A DNA stretch of 64,000 bases from Leucobacter triazinivorans (GCF_004208635.1 NZ_CP035806.1:1860001-1924000), one strand, 5' to 3'; shown: positions 27,079 to 35,974, counted from the first letter of the stretch. The notes: generated by a model not told the origin, from the sequence alone. Program-made: numbers and translations.

Positions 27079-28752
27079 ATGCGCATTTCAGATTCGAGCT
27101 CTGATCGAGAGCTCCTCGAGGCGTCCAGAGACGGTGATTCGTCTGCGTTCTCAGAGCTGTGGAGGCGGCACCACCGGCCAGCACTCGTCGCCGCGCAGAA
27201 CTTCACCACTCGTTTCCCTGCAGAGGATGTCGTCGCCGAGGCGTATCTCAAGATCTTCGAACTCGTTGCGCGGGGCAAGGGCCCCACGGGCGCGTTCCGG
27301 CCGTACCTGTACCGGGTGGTCCGCTCGGTCGCTGTCGACTGGTCGAGAAGCCCGGAAAGCTCGAGCGCGCCCCTTCACGAGCACCTCACCGCGACCGAAG
27401 CCGGCCCGTGGGAGGATGAGGACTTCGACCGCAATGCCGCCGCTCAGGCGTTTCTGTCGCTCAACTCGCGGTGGCAGGAAGTGCTCTGGTACACCGAGGT
27501 CGAAGGTCTGCGACCCCGAGAGGTGGCGAAGCTCGTCGGGACGAACGCACGCAACGTGTCGGCTCTCGCCTCGCGCGCACGCGAAGAGCTGCGCTCCGCC
27601 TGGGTCGAGCAACACGTCGATCGTGAACTTGCCGACGGCGCGTGCAGGTCGACGCTCACGCATCTCCAGCGCTATCAACGCGGAAAGCTCACTGCGGCCC
27701 GGCACAGAGATGTCGAAGCGCACCTTGCACACTGCGACACCTGCACGAGAGCGGCAGCAGAATACGCAATCCTCAACCGGCACCTCGCGCTGGCGCTCGC
27801 CACGATCTTCCTCGGAGGCGTGGGCGCAGCCTCCCTGCTCCAGGCCTTCGGCGGAACGGCTGCGGAAACATCGATCGCGCTCGGCGCCACGCACAGCGCG
27901 GGCGCTGCTCCCCCGGTCCCAAAGCCGTCAGCGCTCAAGGTGGGGGCGGGGGCCGGAGCCGCGCAGCAGATTGCGTTCATCGCCGTCGCCGGAGCGGCAG
28001 CAGCCGCCGTGATCGGCGGCACGATCCTGGCCGTGTCGCACTCGCCGTCCCAGTCGCCGTCGCCGGAGGCCTCGGTCGAAGCAAGCGAAGAGATCTCCGT
28101 CATCGATGAGGAATCCCGCCGCGCCGACCCTGCGCAGGAGGATCGGGACACCACTGCCGAGCAGGACGGGACGCCCGATGATCGGTCGACAGAGATCGAC
28201 GAGATCGTTGTCGGAGGCCGGGAGACGGCATCCGCGTCGCCCGCGCCTCCCACGCAGTCTCCTCGAACCACCCCTCCCGAAAAGGAGATCGAGATACCCG
28301 GCGACCGGGAACCCGATGGCGGGAACGAACCCTCCGACTCGGGCAGCGAGGGGGAAGCAGGCGAAGAGCCCGATCCCAATCTCGATCCGTCACTCACCAT
28401 CGGATTCGAATGCCACCTCGACAGCCCGGTGCAAGGGTTCATCCTCACCGGTACAGCGTCAGAGTACGGGGCCCTCAGAGCACGCATCACCCAGCCCCCT
28501 GCCACGGAGCCCGTTCTGCTCGTCACCTACCCGACAGTGACCGATGCGTACGGGAACACGTTCGAGAACGTCTTCAGCGGCACGGACCCGATGCCCAACC
28601 CCTGGTGGTGGACTCCATCCCTCACCCCGCTCGACCAGTGGCCCGGCCTTTCGCCGGCGAACATCGAGGACGTGGTCATCGAGATGCAGCTGCTCCACCC
28701 CGACGGACGGTACTCGCCGTGGATCCCCGTCGAACTCGCCCAGAGCTGCTGA
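27079..28752 (+). CDS. ECF sigma factor fused to a zinc-finger, transmembrane anti-sigma-like region
   Basis: 557 residues, GGAGGT 8 bases before the ATG. Residues ~10-75 form sigma region 2 (FSELWRRHHRPALVAAQNFT, then PAEDVVAEAYLKIFEL, PYLYRVVRSVAVDW) and ~115-170 region 4 (SLNSRWQEVLWYTEVEGLRP, then VAKLVGTNARNVSALASRAR). An HxxxCxxC zinc-finger (AHLAHCDTC, about 215) of the anti-sigma ZAS type follows. Then come a hydrophobic stretch (about 235-250), a second one (about 295-315), a Glu/Pro/Ser-rich linker and a C-terminal domain (about 430-557), presumably outside the cell. So sensor, inhibitor and sigma factor are on one chain. It is divergent from the wall-anchored protein. Confidence 0.88.
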   Translation: MRISDSSSDRELLEASRDGDSSAFSELWRRHHRPALVAAQNFTTRFPAEDVVAEAYLKIFELVARGKGPTGAFRPYLYRVVRSVAVDWSRSPESSSAPLHEHLTATEAGPWEDEDFDRNAAAQAFLSLNSRWQEVLWYTEVEGLRPREVAKLVGTNARNVSALASRAREELRSAWVEQHVDRELADGACRSTLTHLQRYQRGKLTAARHRDVEAHLAHCDTCTRAAAEYAILNRHLALALATIFLGGVGAASLLQAFGGTAAETSIALGATHSAGAAPPVPKPSALKVGAGAGAAQQIAFIAVAGAAAAAVIGGTILAVSHSPSQSPSPEASVEASEEISVIDEESRRADPAQEDRDTTAEQDGTPDDRSTEIDEIVVGGRETASASPAPPTQSPRTTPPEKEIEIPGDREPDGGNEPSDSGSEGEAGEEPDPNLDPSLTIGFECHLDSPVQGFILTGTASEYGALRARITQPPATEPVLLVTYPTVTDAYGNTFENVFSGTDPMPNPWWWTPSLTPLDQWPGLSPANIEDVVIEMQLLHPDGRYSPWIPVELAQSC

Positions 28753-28834
28753 CGGACCGTCTGCGGGTTCTACGCATCATCCCGAAGCGGCCCGCGAAGT
28801 CTCGACACCGACGACGACGCCAACGCCAGTGCGC

Positions 28835-29075
28835 TCAAGGTCGAGCGGGCCCGGACGCCGCGGGTGCGGGGCTTGGCGAGGAGGGCGAGCGGAGCGCGAG
28901 CCGGGTTTGGGTCTGAGCGACTCCAGCATCCTTCTTCAGCAGCCTGAGCAGACGGTCCAGGGCGCTCGTGTCTCTCACTCGCACGCGCAAGAGGTAGTCG
29001 TAGGGGCCGGTGACGTGCACCGCGTCGACGACCTCTGCGAAGAATGCTGATGATCTGCTCGTCGCGTGCATCCAT
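28835..29075 (-). pseudogene. Lrp/AsnC-family regulator with internal deletion
   Basis: The ATG at 29075 begins MDARDEQIISIL, the start of an Lrp HTH. Immediately after, the family sequence continues in another frame as FAEVVDAVHVTGPYDYLLRV, then SALDRLLRLLKKDAGVAQTQ, the C-terminal ligand (RAM) domain. About 60 residues, the HTH, are gone. It lies divergent to lysE, the usual arrangement for an Lrp-type regulator of an amino-acid exporter, so the exporter has probably lost its regulator. Confidence 0.75.
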
Positions 29076-29145
29076 ACAGGAAATTCTCTCACGCAGACCG
29101 GGCTATCGTGCAGTCCTGGGGCAGGCAGCAGTGGAGCCTGTGCGC

Positions 29146-29775
29146 ATGGAGTTCGTTGCTGCCCTGGGAGCCGGTCTGATCACGGGTCTGGCCCTGGCCA
29201 TTCCGCTCGGAGCCATTGGAGTGCTCCTGATCCAAGAAGGCGCATCGAGAGGGTGGGCCGGAGGTGTTCCTGCGGCTGCCGCAGTCGCCACGGTCGACCT
29301 GCTCTATTGCGTGACGGCGGTCACGGCAGGAGCGGCCATAGCGCCCGGAATCGCGAGCTGGGGTCCCTGGCCGAGAATCATCGGCGGTGCAACCCTGGTT
29401 GCGCTGGCGATCTGGAGCCTGATCCGCGCGCGGCACTCGAGCGTCGACGCACCAGCCGGCGCGGATGCGAACCGCGCGCGATCCGGCCGCCGATATGCGC
29501 TCTTCTTCGGATTGACCGCGATCAACCCTGCGACCCTGATCTACTTCGCGGCGGTCGTGACCGGCCTGTCGGGCGTATCGGCATCGGCGCTTGTCTCCGT
29601 GGCGTTCATCGCAGGGGTTGGGGCGGCCTCGTTGAGCTGGCAACTCCTGCTCGTTCTCACCGGAGCCATCGTGCGATGGAAAGCCGGCACGCAGTTCCGG
29701 CGCCTGACAACCCTCGTCGGAAGCAGCATCGTAGGCGTGATCGGCATTCTCATGATCACGGGCATGATCCTCTGA
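29146..29775 (+). CDS. LysE-family amino-acid exporter
   Basis: 209 residues with about six hydrophobic helices: VAALGAGLITGLALAIPLGA and IGVLLIQEGASRGWAGGV at the N-terminus (the family's PG-type turn region), later FFGLTAINPATLIYFAAVV, the conserved Asn-Pro motif. Such proteins export amino acids or related solutes across the inner membrane. The start was placed at the ATG beginning the first helix; GTG at 29140 is an alternative. Confidence 0.88.
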   Translation: MEFVAALGAGLITGLALAIPLGAIGVLLIQEGASRGWAGGVPAAAAVATVDLLYCVTAVTAGAAIAPGIASWGPWPRIIGGATLVALAIWSLIRARHSSVDAPAGADANRARSGRRYALFFGLTAINPATLIYFAAVVTGLSGVSASALVSVAFIAGVGAASLSWQLLLVLTGAIVRWKAGTQFRRLTTLVGSSIVGVIGILMITGMIL

Positions 29776-29935
29776 GAGCCCCGAGGAAGTACCGCCGAGC
29801 CGAACCGCACCTCCACCAGGCTGGCGCGACGGGATCGCACTACGACGCACCCGGCGAGTTCGGGGCGGGAGCCCCAGAGCGGGTCTTCACGCGGCCCTGT
29901 GCAGTCGCCGGGGCGGACCACGGTGCCTCCGACGC

Positions 29936-29979
29936 GAAAAAGCCCCCGACCCGGAGAACTCAATTCCAGGTCAGAGGCC
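29936..29979 (-). terminator. tRNA-Leu terminator copy at the left element end
   Basis: Read leftward, GGCCTCTGACC pairs with GGTCGGGGGCT (11 pairs, three G-T) and is followed by TTTTT. The same hairpin, without the T-tract, lies downstream of tRNA-Leu at 49459-49500. This copy is probably the original chromosomal terminator displaced by the insertion. The rest of 29776-29935 shows no gene. Confidence 0.65.
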
Positions 29980-30012
29980 ATTTTCTATTCGTGCGCGAGG
30001 GGGGACTTGAAC
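29943..30012. repeat. Left attachment site (attL-like): tRNA-Leu 3' end plus downstream sequence
   Basis: About 70 bases closely match 49463-49532. The last 22 (29991-30012) are identical to the 3' end of tRNA-Leu (acceptor and T-arm). Directly after, 30023-30033 (CCCCCTCGCGC) is an inverted copy of 29993-30003, giving a core flanked by inverted repeats, as expected for a tyrosine-recombinase crossover site. Confidence 0.85.
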
Positions 30013-30127
30013 TGATCTCGACCCCCTCGCGCCGAGAATCTCGACCGAGCGTTCTGCCGCATAAGATCAACGATCTAGGGCATGTGACCTGTGGATAACT
30101 CCACCGCGATACGCCGCGATACAGATT

Positions 30128-30151
30128 GCTTAGCACTTTTGTTAGCACTTC
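30128..30151. repeat. Left integrase arm-type site candidate
   Basis: Tandem TTAGCACTT (30130-30138 and 30142-30150). A 24-base copy with 22 matches lies at 49427-49450, inside the other end of the element. Position on the element side of both core sites fits arm-type integrase binding. Confidence 0.65.
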
Positions 30152-30325
30152 TGGGACGACGGTCCCAAGGGTGAATGCAGTGGCCGAGTACTTCTCGACC
30201 GCTTGTGGTGTCAACCACTCCGGTGGTGTGGCCGAGAGACGAGCGGTCTGGACCGGGCCAGGGACCCGTGGTCTCCTGACGTTCGGGGGAGGGCAATTCG
30301 GGGAGGTGGTTCCTACACTGAAGAC

Positions 30326-30953
30326 ATGGCTGAGAGTTCACACCGTCGGGGACGTCCCCCGCATCCCGACGTGCTCACGCCGGCTGAGTGGCGGATTGCC
30401 CACGCAGTGCGCCACGGCATGCCCAATCGCATGATTGCCCGGCGCCAGGGAGTGAGCCTCGACGCCGTGAAGTTCCACATCGGCAACATTCTCGACAAGC
30501 TCGGCTTGGACAGCCGAGCGGAACTCCGATCGTGGGAGGGCATTCCGATCGACAGTCCACTCAGAACCGCACCTCAGGAAAAGGAGGAGGCCATGACCGA
30601 CGCCGTACTGAGATCCATCGGGCAGGTGTCGCGCCGCGTGAGCAGCGTCGAAGCGGCCGTCGCGTGGTATCGCGACGTCCTCCAGCTCCCGCACCTCTAT
30701 ACCTATGGCGACATCGCGTTCTTCGACGTCCAGGGCACGAGGCTCTTCCTCAGCGCGATCGATGAGGGCGCGGGCGAGCAGGGCGAGTCCGTCCTCTACT
30801 TTCGTGTCGATGACATCCACGCCGCCTGCGCCACGCTCACCGGTCGAGGACTCGGGCGTCGAGGAATGGATGGCGTTCTTCAGCGATCCCGACGGGCACA
30901 CACTTGCGCTCATGAGTCAGACTGGACCAACAGGCGATCCGGCGACCCCCTGA
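30326..30953 (+). pseudogene. LuxR-type HTH fused to a VOC (glyoxalase-like) domain, frameshifted
   Basis: From the ATG at 30326 the frame gives a LuxR/GerE-like HTH (DVLTPAEWRIAHAVRHGMPN, then RRQGVSLDAVKFHIGNILDK LG) and, after a linker, a VOC domain (SVEAAVAWYRDVLQLPHLYT, then VQGTRLFLSAID, VLYFRVDDIHAACATL). About 15 residues are then lost and the frame shifts: the VOC end (GVEEWMAFFSDPDGHTLALM) is read in another frame, ending at 30953. The HTH part could still be made. The fusion suggests a regulator that senses a small molecule through the VOC fold. Confidence 0.7.
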
Positions 30954-31222
30954 GCGGTTAGCACAGTCGTGGGATGCGGCATGGTCCGCAGCCCGCGTTC
31001 CAGCATGGACGCCTGATCCTCGTGAACGTGTCATGTCTGGGTGTAGAGGTGTGACCCGAAGGTAGGCTTGAGGCATGTCGATCGTTCAGGCGCGTACCGA
31101 GATCCCCCAGGCTCGCCCCCGGCTCCGCGCCTCGGGCGGTGCAGATGGCGAGCCCGGTCTGAACCCCGCAGACTACCGATAGGTGCCGCGTCTCGTGCGG
31201 GATTGACGGATGGTGAACGCAG

Positions 31223-31708
31223 ATGTCGTCCTTGGCAGAACCTGGCGCACCCGAGGTGCCCAGCGCGCACGTCGAAGCGGTGCAGCGTCTTGAGGATGCG
31301 CTCTCGGACTTCGTGGCGGGAGTGCGCGGCATGTACGCCAATGCGGCTGGGCAGGTCGACCCTGACCTGCCTCCCTCGGCGTACAGGGTGCTGCTGACGA
31401 TCTCACGGATCGGCCCGGTGAGTTTGTCGACTCTGGTCGAGAGGTTCGCCTCCGACAAAGGTCAGATGAGCCGGCAGATCAAGGAGCTGGAAGCCCTCGG
31501 CCTGGTGGAGCGCACCGTCGACCCGAACGATGGCAGGATCCGGTTGATCGGGATGACTCCCGAGGGCGTGAACCGTATGACCGTGGCTCGGCGTCCCTAT
31601 CGGGAGCAGCTCACCGCAGTACTCTCGGATCGTTCGCCAGAGTCGATCGCCGGGCTCACCGAGCTGCTGCGGACGGTCGCGACACGAGGGATCGTCCCGC
31701 CCCGTTGA
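31223..31708 (+). CDS. MarR-family regulator
   Basis: 161 residues. The winged helix is visible (PSAYRVLLTISRIGPVSLST, then LVERFASDKGQMSRQIKELE, LVERTVDPNDGRIRLIGMTP). MarR proteins are dimeric repressors released by aromatic or drug-like ligands. Its own target is not clear; the efflux gene that such regulators often sit beside is ~2.5 kb away, next to a duplicated copy of this gene's 3' end (34214-34264). No gene is seen in 30962-31222 except a 35-codon ORF of no known family. Confidence 0.88.
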   Translation: MSSLAEPGAPEVPSAHVEAVQRLEDALSDFVAGVRGMYANAAGQVDPDLPPSAYRVLLTISRIGPVSLSTLVERFASDKGQMSRQIKELEALGLVERTVDPNDGRIRLIGMTPEGVNRMTVARRPYREQLTAVLSDRSPESIAGLTELLRTVATRGIVPPR

Positions 31709-31871
31709 ACCGGCGATGCCGCGTCCCTCACCGCGCACCGCGCGGGAACGGCTCGCGGCAGGGGCGCTGGCCGAGCGCGCAGCGCGAGGACGGGCATCCG
31801 AGCCCGGCCCGCACCGTTCGTCCCGCCCAGGGCCAGAGCACGGTGAGCGTGTCCGTGCTCGGCCGACAGAT

Positions 31872-31893
31872 AAGTGGAGGTGAACCTCCACTT
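31872..31893. promoter_or_regulatory. TetR operator, perfect palindrome
   Basis: Arms AAGTGGAGGT and ACCTCCACTT separated by GA, 19 bases before the TetR gene start. Size, symmetry and position indicate autoregulation of the TetR–reductase–monooxygenase operon. Confidence 0.85.
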
Positions 31894-31912
31894 GTTGCGG
31901 TATCGTGTCCCC

Positions 31913-32518
31913 ATGCTGACGACAGAAGCGGTTCCGGCGGCGCCGGAGAAGGCGCTGCGGGTGGACGCGGAGCGCCGCCGACAGGCCCTGTTGTGCGCGG
32001 CGGCGTCGGTGTTCCTCACCGATGGGCTGGATGCGCCGTTGGAGGATGTCGCCCGTGCGGCGGGTGTGGGGATCGGGACGCTGTATCGGCGGTTCCCGAC
32101 TCGCGACGCGCTGGTCGAGGCGGTCTTCGAGGCGAAGATGGCCGACTATGCGAACCGCGCCGAGGCTGCCGTCATCCAGGCGGTCGAGGATCCATGGGCG
32201 GCCTTCGCCGGATATGTGCACGACATCATCGGCATGCAGGTCGCGGACCCCGCGTTCGGTGCCGTGCTCCTGCGCCCCATGCAGGGTTCCGAGCTGTTCT
32301 CCGGCGCGCACGCGCGGGCGCTGCGCGCCACCCGGCGGCTCATCTCCCGGGCCCGCAAGGCCGGCGCTGTTCGTCAGGACCTTCGGGAGACCGACCTCTA
32401 CCTGCTGGTCGCCGCGACCGCGGCGCTTGTCGCAGAGCCCGGCCCGATCCGGGCAGATGCGGCGGCGCGTCGGATGGCGCAGCTGTTCCTCGATGCTGTG
32501 AGGGGATCCTCCGTATGA
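31913..32518 (+). CDS. TetR-family regulator of the flavoenzyme operon
   Basis: 201 residues. HTH: RRQALLCAAASVFLTDGLDA, then VARAAGVGIGTLYRRFPTRD; the C-terminal domain resembles the SbtR-like group. ATG at 31913; the longer in-frame GTG at 31874 would lie inside the operator. The stop overlaps the next ATG (ATGA). It probably represses itself, the FMN reductase and the LLM enzyme through the palindrome at 31872-31893; the inducer is unknown. Confidence 0.9.
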   Translation: MLTTEAVPAAPEKALRVDAERRRQALLCAAASVFLTDGLDAPLEDVARAAGVGIGTLYRRFPTRDALVEAVFEAKMADYANRAEAAVIQAVEDPWAAFAGYVHDIIGMQVADPAFGAVLLRPMQGSELFSGAHARALRATRRLISRARKAGAVRQDLRETDLYLLVAATAALVAEPGPIRADAAARRMAQLFLDAVRGSSV

Positions 32519-33105
32519 GCGGCGCCGTGCCCCATATCGCGATCGTGGTGGGCAGCGCCCGCGCTGCGCGCTTCGCCGACTATCCGCTCGCGTGGCTGCG
32601 GGAGCGTGTCGGCGCTCGCGACGACCTGCGGCTGTCCGTGATCGACGTGCGTGACGTCGGCCTGCCCTCCTACAACCTGCCGAAGCCGCCGGCGCTCGCT
32701 CCGCGGGAGTATTCGAGTCGGCAGCAGCGCGCCCTCGGGCAGCGGCTCGATGAGGTCGACGGGTTCCTGTTCCTCGTCAACGAGTACAACCACGGTTACG
32801 GCGCCGCGCTGAAGAACATGCTCGACCATTACTTCGCCGAGTTCGAGCACAAGCCGGCCGCGTTCTTCGGCTACGGCAACGTGGGGGGCTCGCGGGCGAT
32901 CGAGCAGCTGCGGCAGGTCGTCGCCGAGTTGAACATGGTCTCGGTGCGCGAGAGCGTCCACATCTTCGGAATGCAGTTCCCGGCCGTGCGCGAAGGCGGG
33001 CCGGCCGCCGCCGAGGTCTTCGATGCGCTGGAGCCACGACTGACGGTGATGACCGACCACCTGCTCTGGTGGGCACGCGCCCTGAACGCCGCACGGTCGG
33101 CCTGA
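32515..33105 (+). CDS. NAD(P)H-dependent FMN reductase
   Basis: 196 residues of flavodoxin-like fold: HIAIVVGSARAARFADYPLA (flavin phosphate loop), VDGFLFLVNEYNHGYGAALK NMLD (family motif) and AAFFGYGNVGGSRAIEQL. It reduces FMN or acts as a quinone/azo reductase. Coupled to the TetR gene by ATGA and followed 31 bases later by a luciferase-like enzyme that could use the reduced flavin. Confidence 0.9.
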   Translation: MSGAVPHIAIVVGSARAARFADYPLAWLRERVGARDDLRLSVIDVRDVGLPSYNLPKPPALAPREYSSRQQRALGQRLDEVDGFLFLVNEYNHGYGAALKNMLDHYFAEFEHKPAAFFGYGNVGGSRAIEQLRQVVAELNMVSVRESVHIFGMQFPAVREGGPAAAEVFDALEPRLTVMTDHLLWWARALNAARSA

Positions 33106-33136
33106 AGCGAGCAGGAACGATGAAAGGATCGGGCGA

Positions 33137-34183
33137 ATGACGTTCGAACTCGGCGCCTACAGCTTCGGCGTGGCGGGCAAGAACCTCGACGGCGACGTGG
33201 TGAGCACGGCCCAGGCGGTGCGGAACATGCTCGAGCAGATCCGGCTCGCCGAGCAGGTCGGGCTCGACTTCTACGGGGTCGGCGAGCATCACACCGCGAC
33301 GATGCCGGTCAGCTCTCCGGCATCGGTCATCAACGCGGCCGCGGCGATGACGAACCGGATCACGCTGTCGACGGCGGTGAGCGTGCTCTCCACCGACGAC
33401 CCGATCCGCCTGTATCAGCAGATGGCCACCGCGCAGATCGTCTCGAACGGCCGCGTGGAGATCATCGCCGGCCGCGGCTCCTCCACGGACTCCTTCCCGC
33501 TGTTCGGGTACGAGCTCGACGACTACGACCGGCTCTACGCCGACAAGCTCGGCCTGCTGCTCGCGATCGGCGAGCACGAGCGGGTCAGCTGGGAGTCCCC
33601 GTTCCGGCCGCCGCTAGAGGATGCGCTCGTCGTGCCCCGGCCGGATCAGCCGATCCCGATCTGGCTCGGCACAGGCGGCAACCCGGGATCGACCGTGCGG
33701 GCCGCGAAGGCGGGGCTCCCGATCTCCTACGGCATCCTCTCCGGCACCCCGCAGCGGTGGGGGCAGATGGGCGCCCTCTACCGTCAAGCCGCCGAAGAGT
33801 CCGGCGTGGATCCCTCGCAACTTGCCATCTCGGTCGCCGGGCACGGCTTCATCGCCGCCGACGGGCAGGCCGCGAAGCAGACCTTCTTCCGCCACGAGTC
33901 CGCAGCCTACGCCGCGCACGGACGCTTCGCCGCACTCTCCTGGGAGGACGCGAAGGCGAACTACTCTCCGGGCGGCATGGTGTTCGCGGGCGACCCGTCC
34001 GAGATCGCGGACCGCATCATCGACCTGCACCGCCACCTCGGCCACATGCGGCACTTCTTCCAGATGGACATCGGCGGCATGCCGCACTCCGAGGTGCTCG
34101 CCTCCATCGAACTGCTCGGCACCGAGGTTGCACCCCGCGTACGCGCCGAGATCGGCTCGGACGGGGCCGCTCCTTCGAGCTGA
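33137..34183 (+). CDS. LLM-class flavin-dependent oxidoreductase
   Basis: 348 residues of TIM-barrel luciferase-like monooxygenase type: EQVGLDFYGVGEHHTATMPV, then STAVSVLSTDDPIRLYQQMA, GRVEIIAGRGSSTDSFPLFG and PIPIWLGTGGNPGSTVRAAK. These enzymes oxidise substrates with FMNH2 or F420H2. GAAAGGATCGGGCG provides a ribosome site. Last gene of the TetR operon; the flavin reductase upstream is the probable partner. Substrate unknown. Confidence 0.92.
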   Translation: MTFELGAYSFGVAGKNLDGDVVSTAQAVRNMLEQIRLAEQVGLDFYGVGEHHTATMPVSSPASVINAAAAMTNRITLSTAVSVLSTDDPIRLYQQMATAQIVSNGRVEIIAGRGSSTDSFPLFGYELDDYDRLYADKLGLLLAIGEHERVSWESPFRPPLEDALVVPRPDQPIPIWLGTGGNPGSTVRAAKAGLPISYGILSGTPQRWGQMGALYRQAAEESGVDPSQLAISVAGHGFIAADGQAAKQTFFRHESAAYAAHGRFAALSWEDAKANYSPGGMVFAGDPSEIADRIIDLHRHLGHMRHFFQMDIGGMPHSEVLASIELLGTEVAPRVRAEIGSDGAAPSS

Positions 34184-34213
34184 CACCGAGGGCGGCTCGA
34201 GCACCGACGCGGC

Positions 34214-34264
34214 GAACTGCTGCGCACGGCCGCGACACGAGGGATCATCCCGTCCCAGTTGACC
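34214..34264 (+). repeat. Duplicated 3' end of a MarR gene
   Basis: These ~51 bases match the end of the MarR gene at 31661-31711 at most positions (both contain GCGACACGAGGGATC) and read ELLRTAATRGIIPSQ. It is the tail of a second, lost MarR-like gene, a scar of recombination in the cargo region. Confidence 0.7.
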
Positions 34265-34339
34265 GCCGACCTCGGCCTCGTCGTCGCGCCGCGCGGGTGG
34301 CGCACCCCCGCTGCTCTCGCGAGGGGTGCGCCAGACCGT

Positions 34340-35974
34340 TCAGCGGGTTTCCGGGGGTGCGGTCGCAGCCTCGGTATCCGATTCCTCCAAGAGGTTCTCG
34401 TCCACGAGCAGTTGGCCTTCGGCGAGGGATTCCGGCATGATCTCGGCGTTGATCTCGGTCGCGAGCGGCTTCTCCTTGACGAAGCACAGCAACACGGCGG
34501 TGATGACCGCGAGGGGCACCATGTAGATGAAGATCGGGATCAGCGCCTCGTTGTAGGACTCGACGATGAGGTTGCGGATCGGTTCCGGCAGCGACTTGAT
34601 CAGCTCCGGCGTCAGCGAGTTCGCGCCGTCGGAGGGGCCCGCCCCGCCGCTCGGCAGCTTCTCGGTGATCAGCGAGGTGAGCCGGCTGGCGAAGATCGAT
34701 CCGACCACGGCGGAGCCGAGGCTGCTGCCGACCTGCCGGAAGTAGTTGTTCGCCGCGGTCGCGGTGCCGACCATCTTGTGCGGGAACGAGTTCTGCACGA
34801 CGAGGGTGAGGATCTGCATGCTCGTGCCGAGCCCGACGCCCATCACGGCCATGTAGATGCAGATCAGGTAGACCGGGGTGTCGACCTGCACGGTCGCGAG
34901 GAGGCCGACGCCGAGGGCGACGATGGCGGTGCCGACGATCGGGAGCAGCTTGTACTTGCCGGTCTTCGAGATCACCGCGCCGGTGACGATGGAGGTCAGC
35001 AGCAGCGCCGCCATCATCGGGATCATGAGCAGGCCCGCAGCTGTCGCGCTCGCCCCGACCGCCATCTGGAAGTAGGTGGGGAGGTAGCCGACGGCGCCGA
35101 ACATCGCGACCGCGATGAGCAGCCCCGCGATCGTGGTCACGTTGAAGTTGCGGTCCTTGAACAGGCTGAGCGGCATGACCGGCTCGGAGGCGCGGGATTC
35201 GACCAGCACGAACAGGGCGCCGACGACAACGGTGGCGATGATCAGGCCGATGATCTGCGGCGACCCCCACTCGTACATCGATCCGCCCCAGGTGCCCACC
35301 AGCACCAGCGTGGAGGTGGCGATGGCGAGCAGCATCATGCCGAGGTAGTCGATCTTCGGCCGCTCGGTGCGGTTCAGCTTCGGCAGGCGCAGCAGCACGA
35401 TGGTCGCGACGACGGCGAGGATGCCCAGGGGAACGTTCATCCAGAACGCCCACCGCCAGCCGGGGCCCTCGGTGAGCCAGCCGCCGAGCAGCGGGCCGGC
35501 GACCGAGGAGACGGCGAACACGCCACCCATGATGCCCATGTACTTGCCGCGCTCACGGGCGGGCACGACATCGGCGATCGCAGCCTGGGAGAGGATCATG
35601 AGCCCGCCACCGCCGAGGCCCTGCACGAGCCGTCCGACGATCAGGGAGTTCATGTCCTGCGCGAGGCCGCCGACCACGGAGCCCGCCACGAACAGCACGA
35701 TCGCGGCGATCAGCATCGGCTTACGGCCAACGAGATCGCTGATCTTGCCGTAGACCGGCATCGTGATCGTGGAGGCGAGCATGTACGCGGTGATCACCCA
35801 GGTCATGTGCTCGACACCGTGCATCTCGCCGACGATCGTCGGCAGGGCACTGGAGAGCACCATCTGGCTCAGCGATGCCAGCAGCATCACGATCATCAAG
35901 GTGGAAAAGAGCAGGAGGATGTTGCGTTTCGCCGTCGCGGCTGCGGCCGACGGCGGGGTCGTGACGTCTGTCAT
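34340..35974 (-). CDS. MFS multidrug efflux transporter, EmrB/QacA (DHA2) type
   Basis: 544 residues with about 14 membrane helices. MVLSSALPTIVGEMHGVEHM is the DHA motif near helix 1 and YGKISDLVGRKPM the loop 2-3 signature; RWAFWMNVPLGILA is motif C region. It should export cationic or amphipathic drugs with protons. The ATG was placed at 35974 (MTDVTTPPSA), which overlaps the TetR stop (ATGA); TetR and pump form one operon. Confidence 0.93.
   Translation of the reverse strand: MTDVTTPPSAAAATAKRNILLLFSTLMIVMLLASLSQMVLSSALPTIVGEMHGVEHMTWVITAYMLASTITMPVYGKISDLVGRKPMLIAAIVLFVAGSVVGGLAQDMNSLIVGRLVQGLGGGGLMILSQAAIADVVPARERGKYMGIMGGVFAVSSVAGPLLGGWLTEGPGWRWAFWMNVPLGILAVVATIVLLRLPKLNRTERPKIDYLGMMLLAIATSTLVLVGTWGGSMYEWGSPQIIGLIIATVVVGALFVLVESRASEPVMPLSLFKDRNFNVTTIAGLLIAVAMFGAVGYLPTYFQMAVGASATAAGLLMIPMMAALLLTSIVTGAVISKTGKYKLLPIVGTAIVALGVGLLATVQVDTPVYLICIYMAVMGVGLGTSMQILTLVVQNSFPHKMVGTATAANNYFRQVGSSLGSAVVGSIFASRLTSLITEKLPSGGAGPSDGANSLTPELIKSLPEPIRNLIVESYNEALIPIFIYMVPLAVITAVLLCFVKEKPLATEINAEIMPESLAEGQLLVDENLLEESDTEAATAPPETR

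Noticed and set aside
29991..30065. A second tRNA-Leu gene at the left element end.
   Set aside because: Only the T-arm and acceptor 3' strand match. The anticodon arm, D-arm and 5' acceptor strand are missing, so it is an attachment-site fragment.
31075..31182. A 35-codon ORF (MSIVQARTEIPQARPRLRAS) with an upstream sequence resembling an IS end.
   Set aside because: No transposase or other family could be recognised and no terminal repeats were found.
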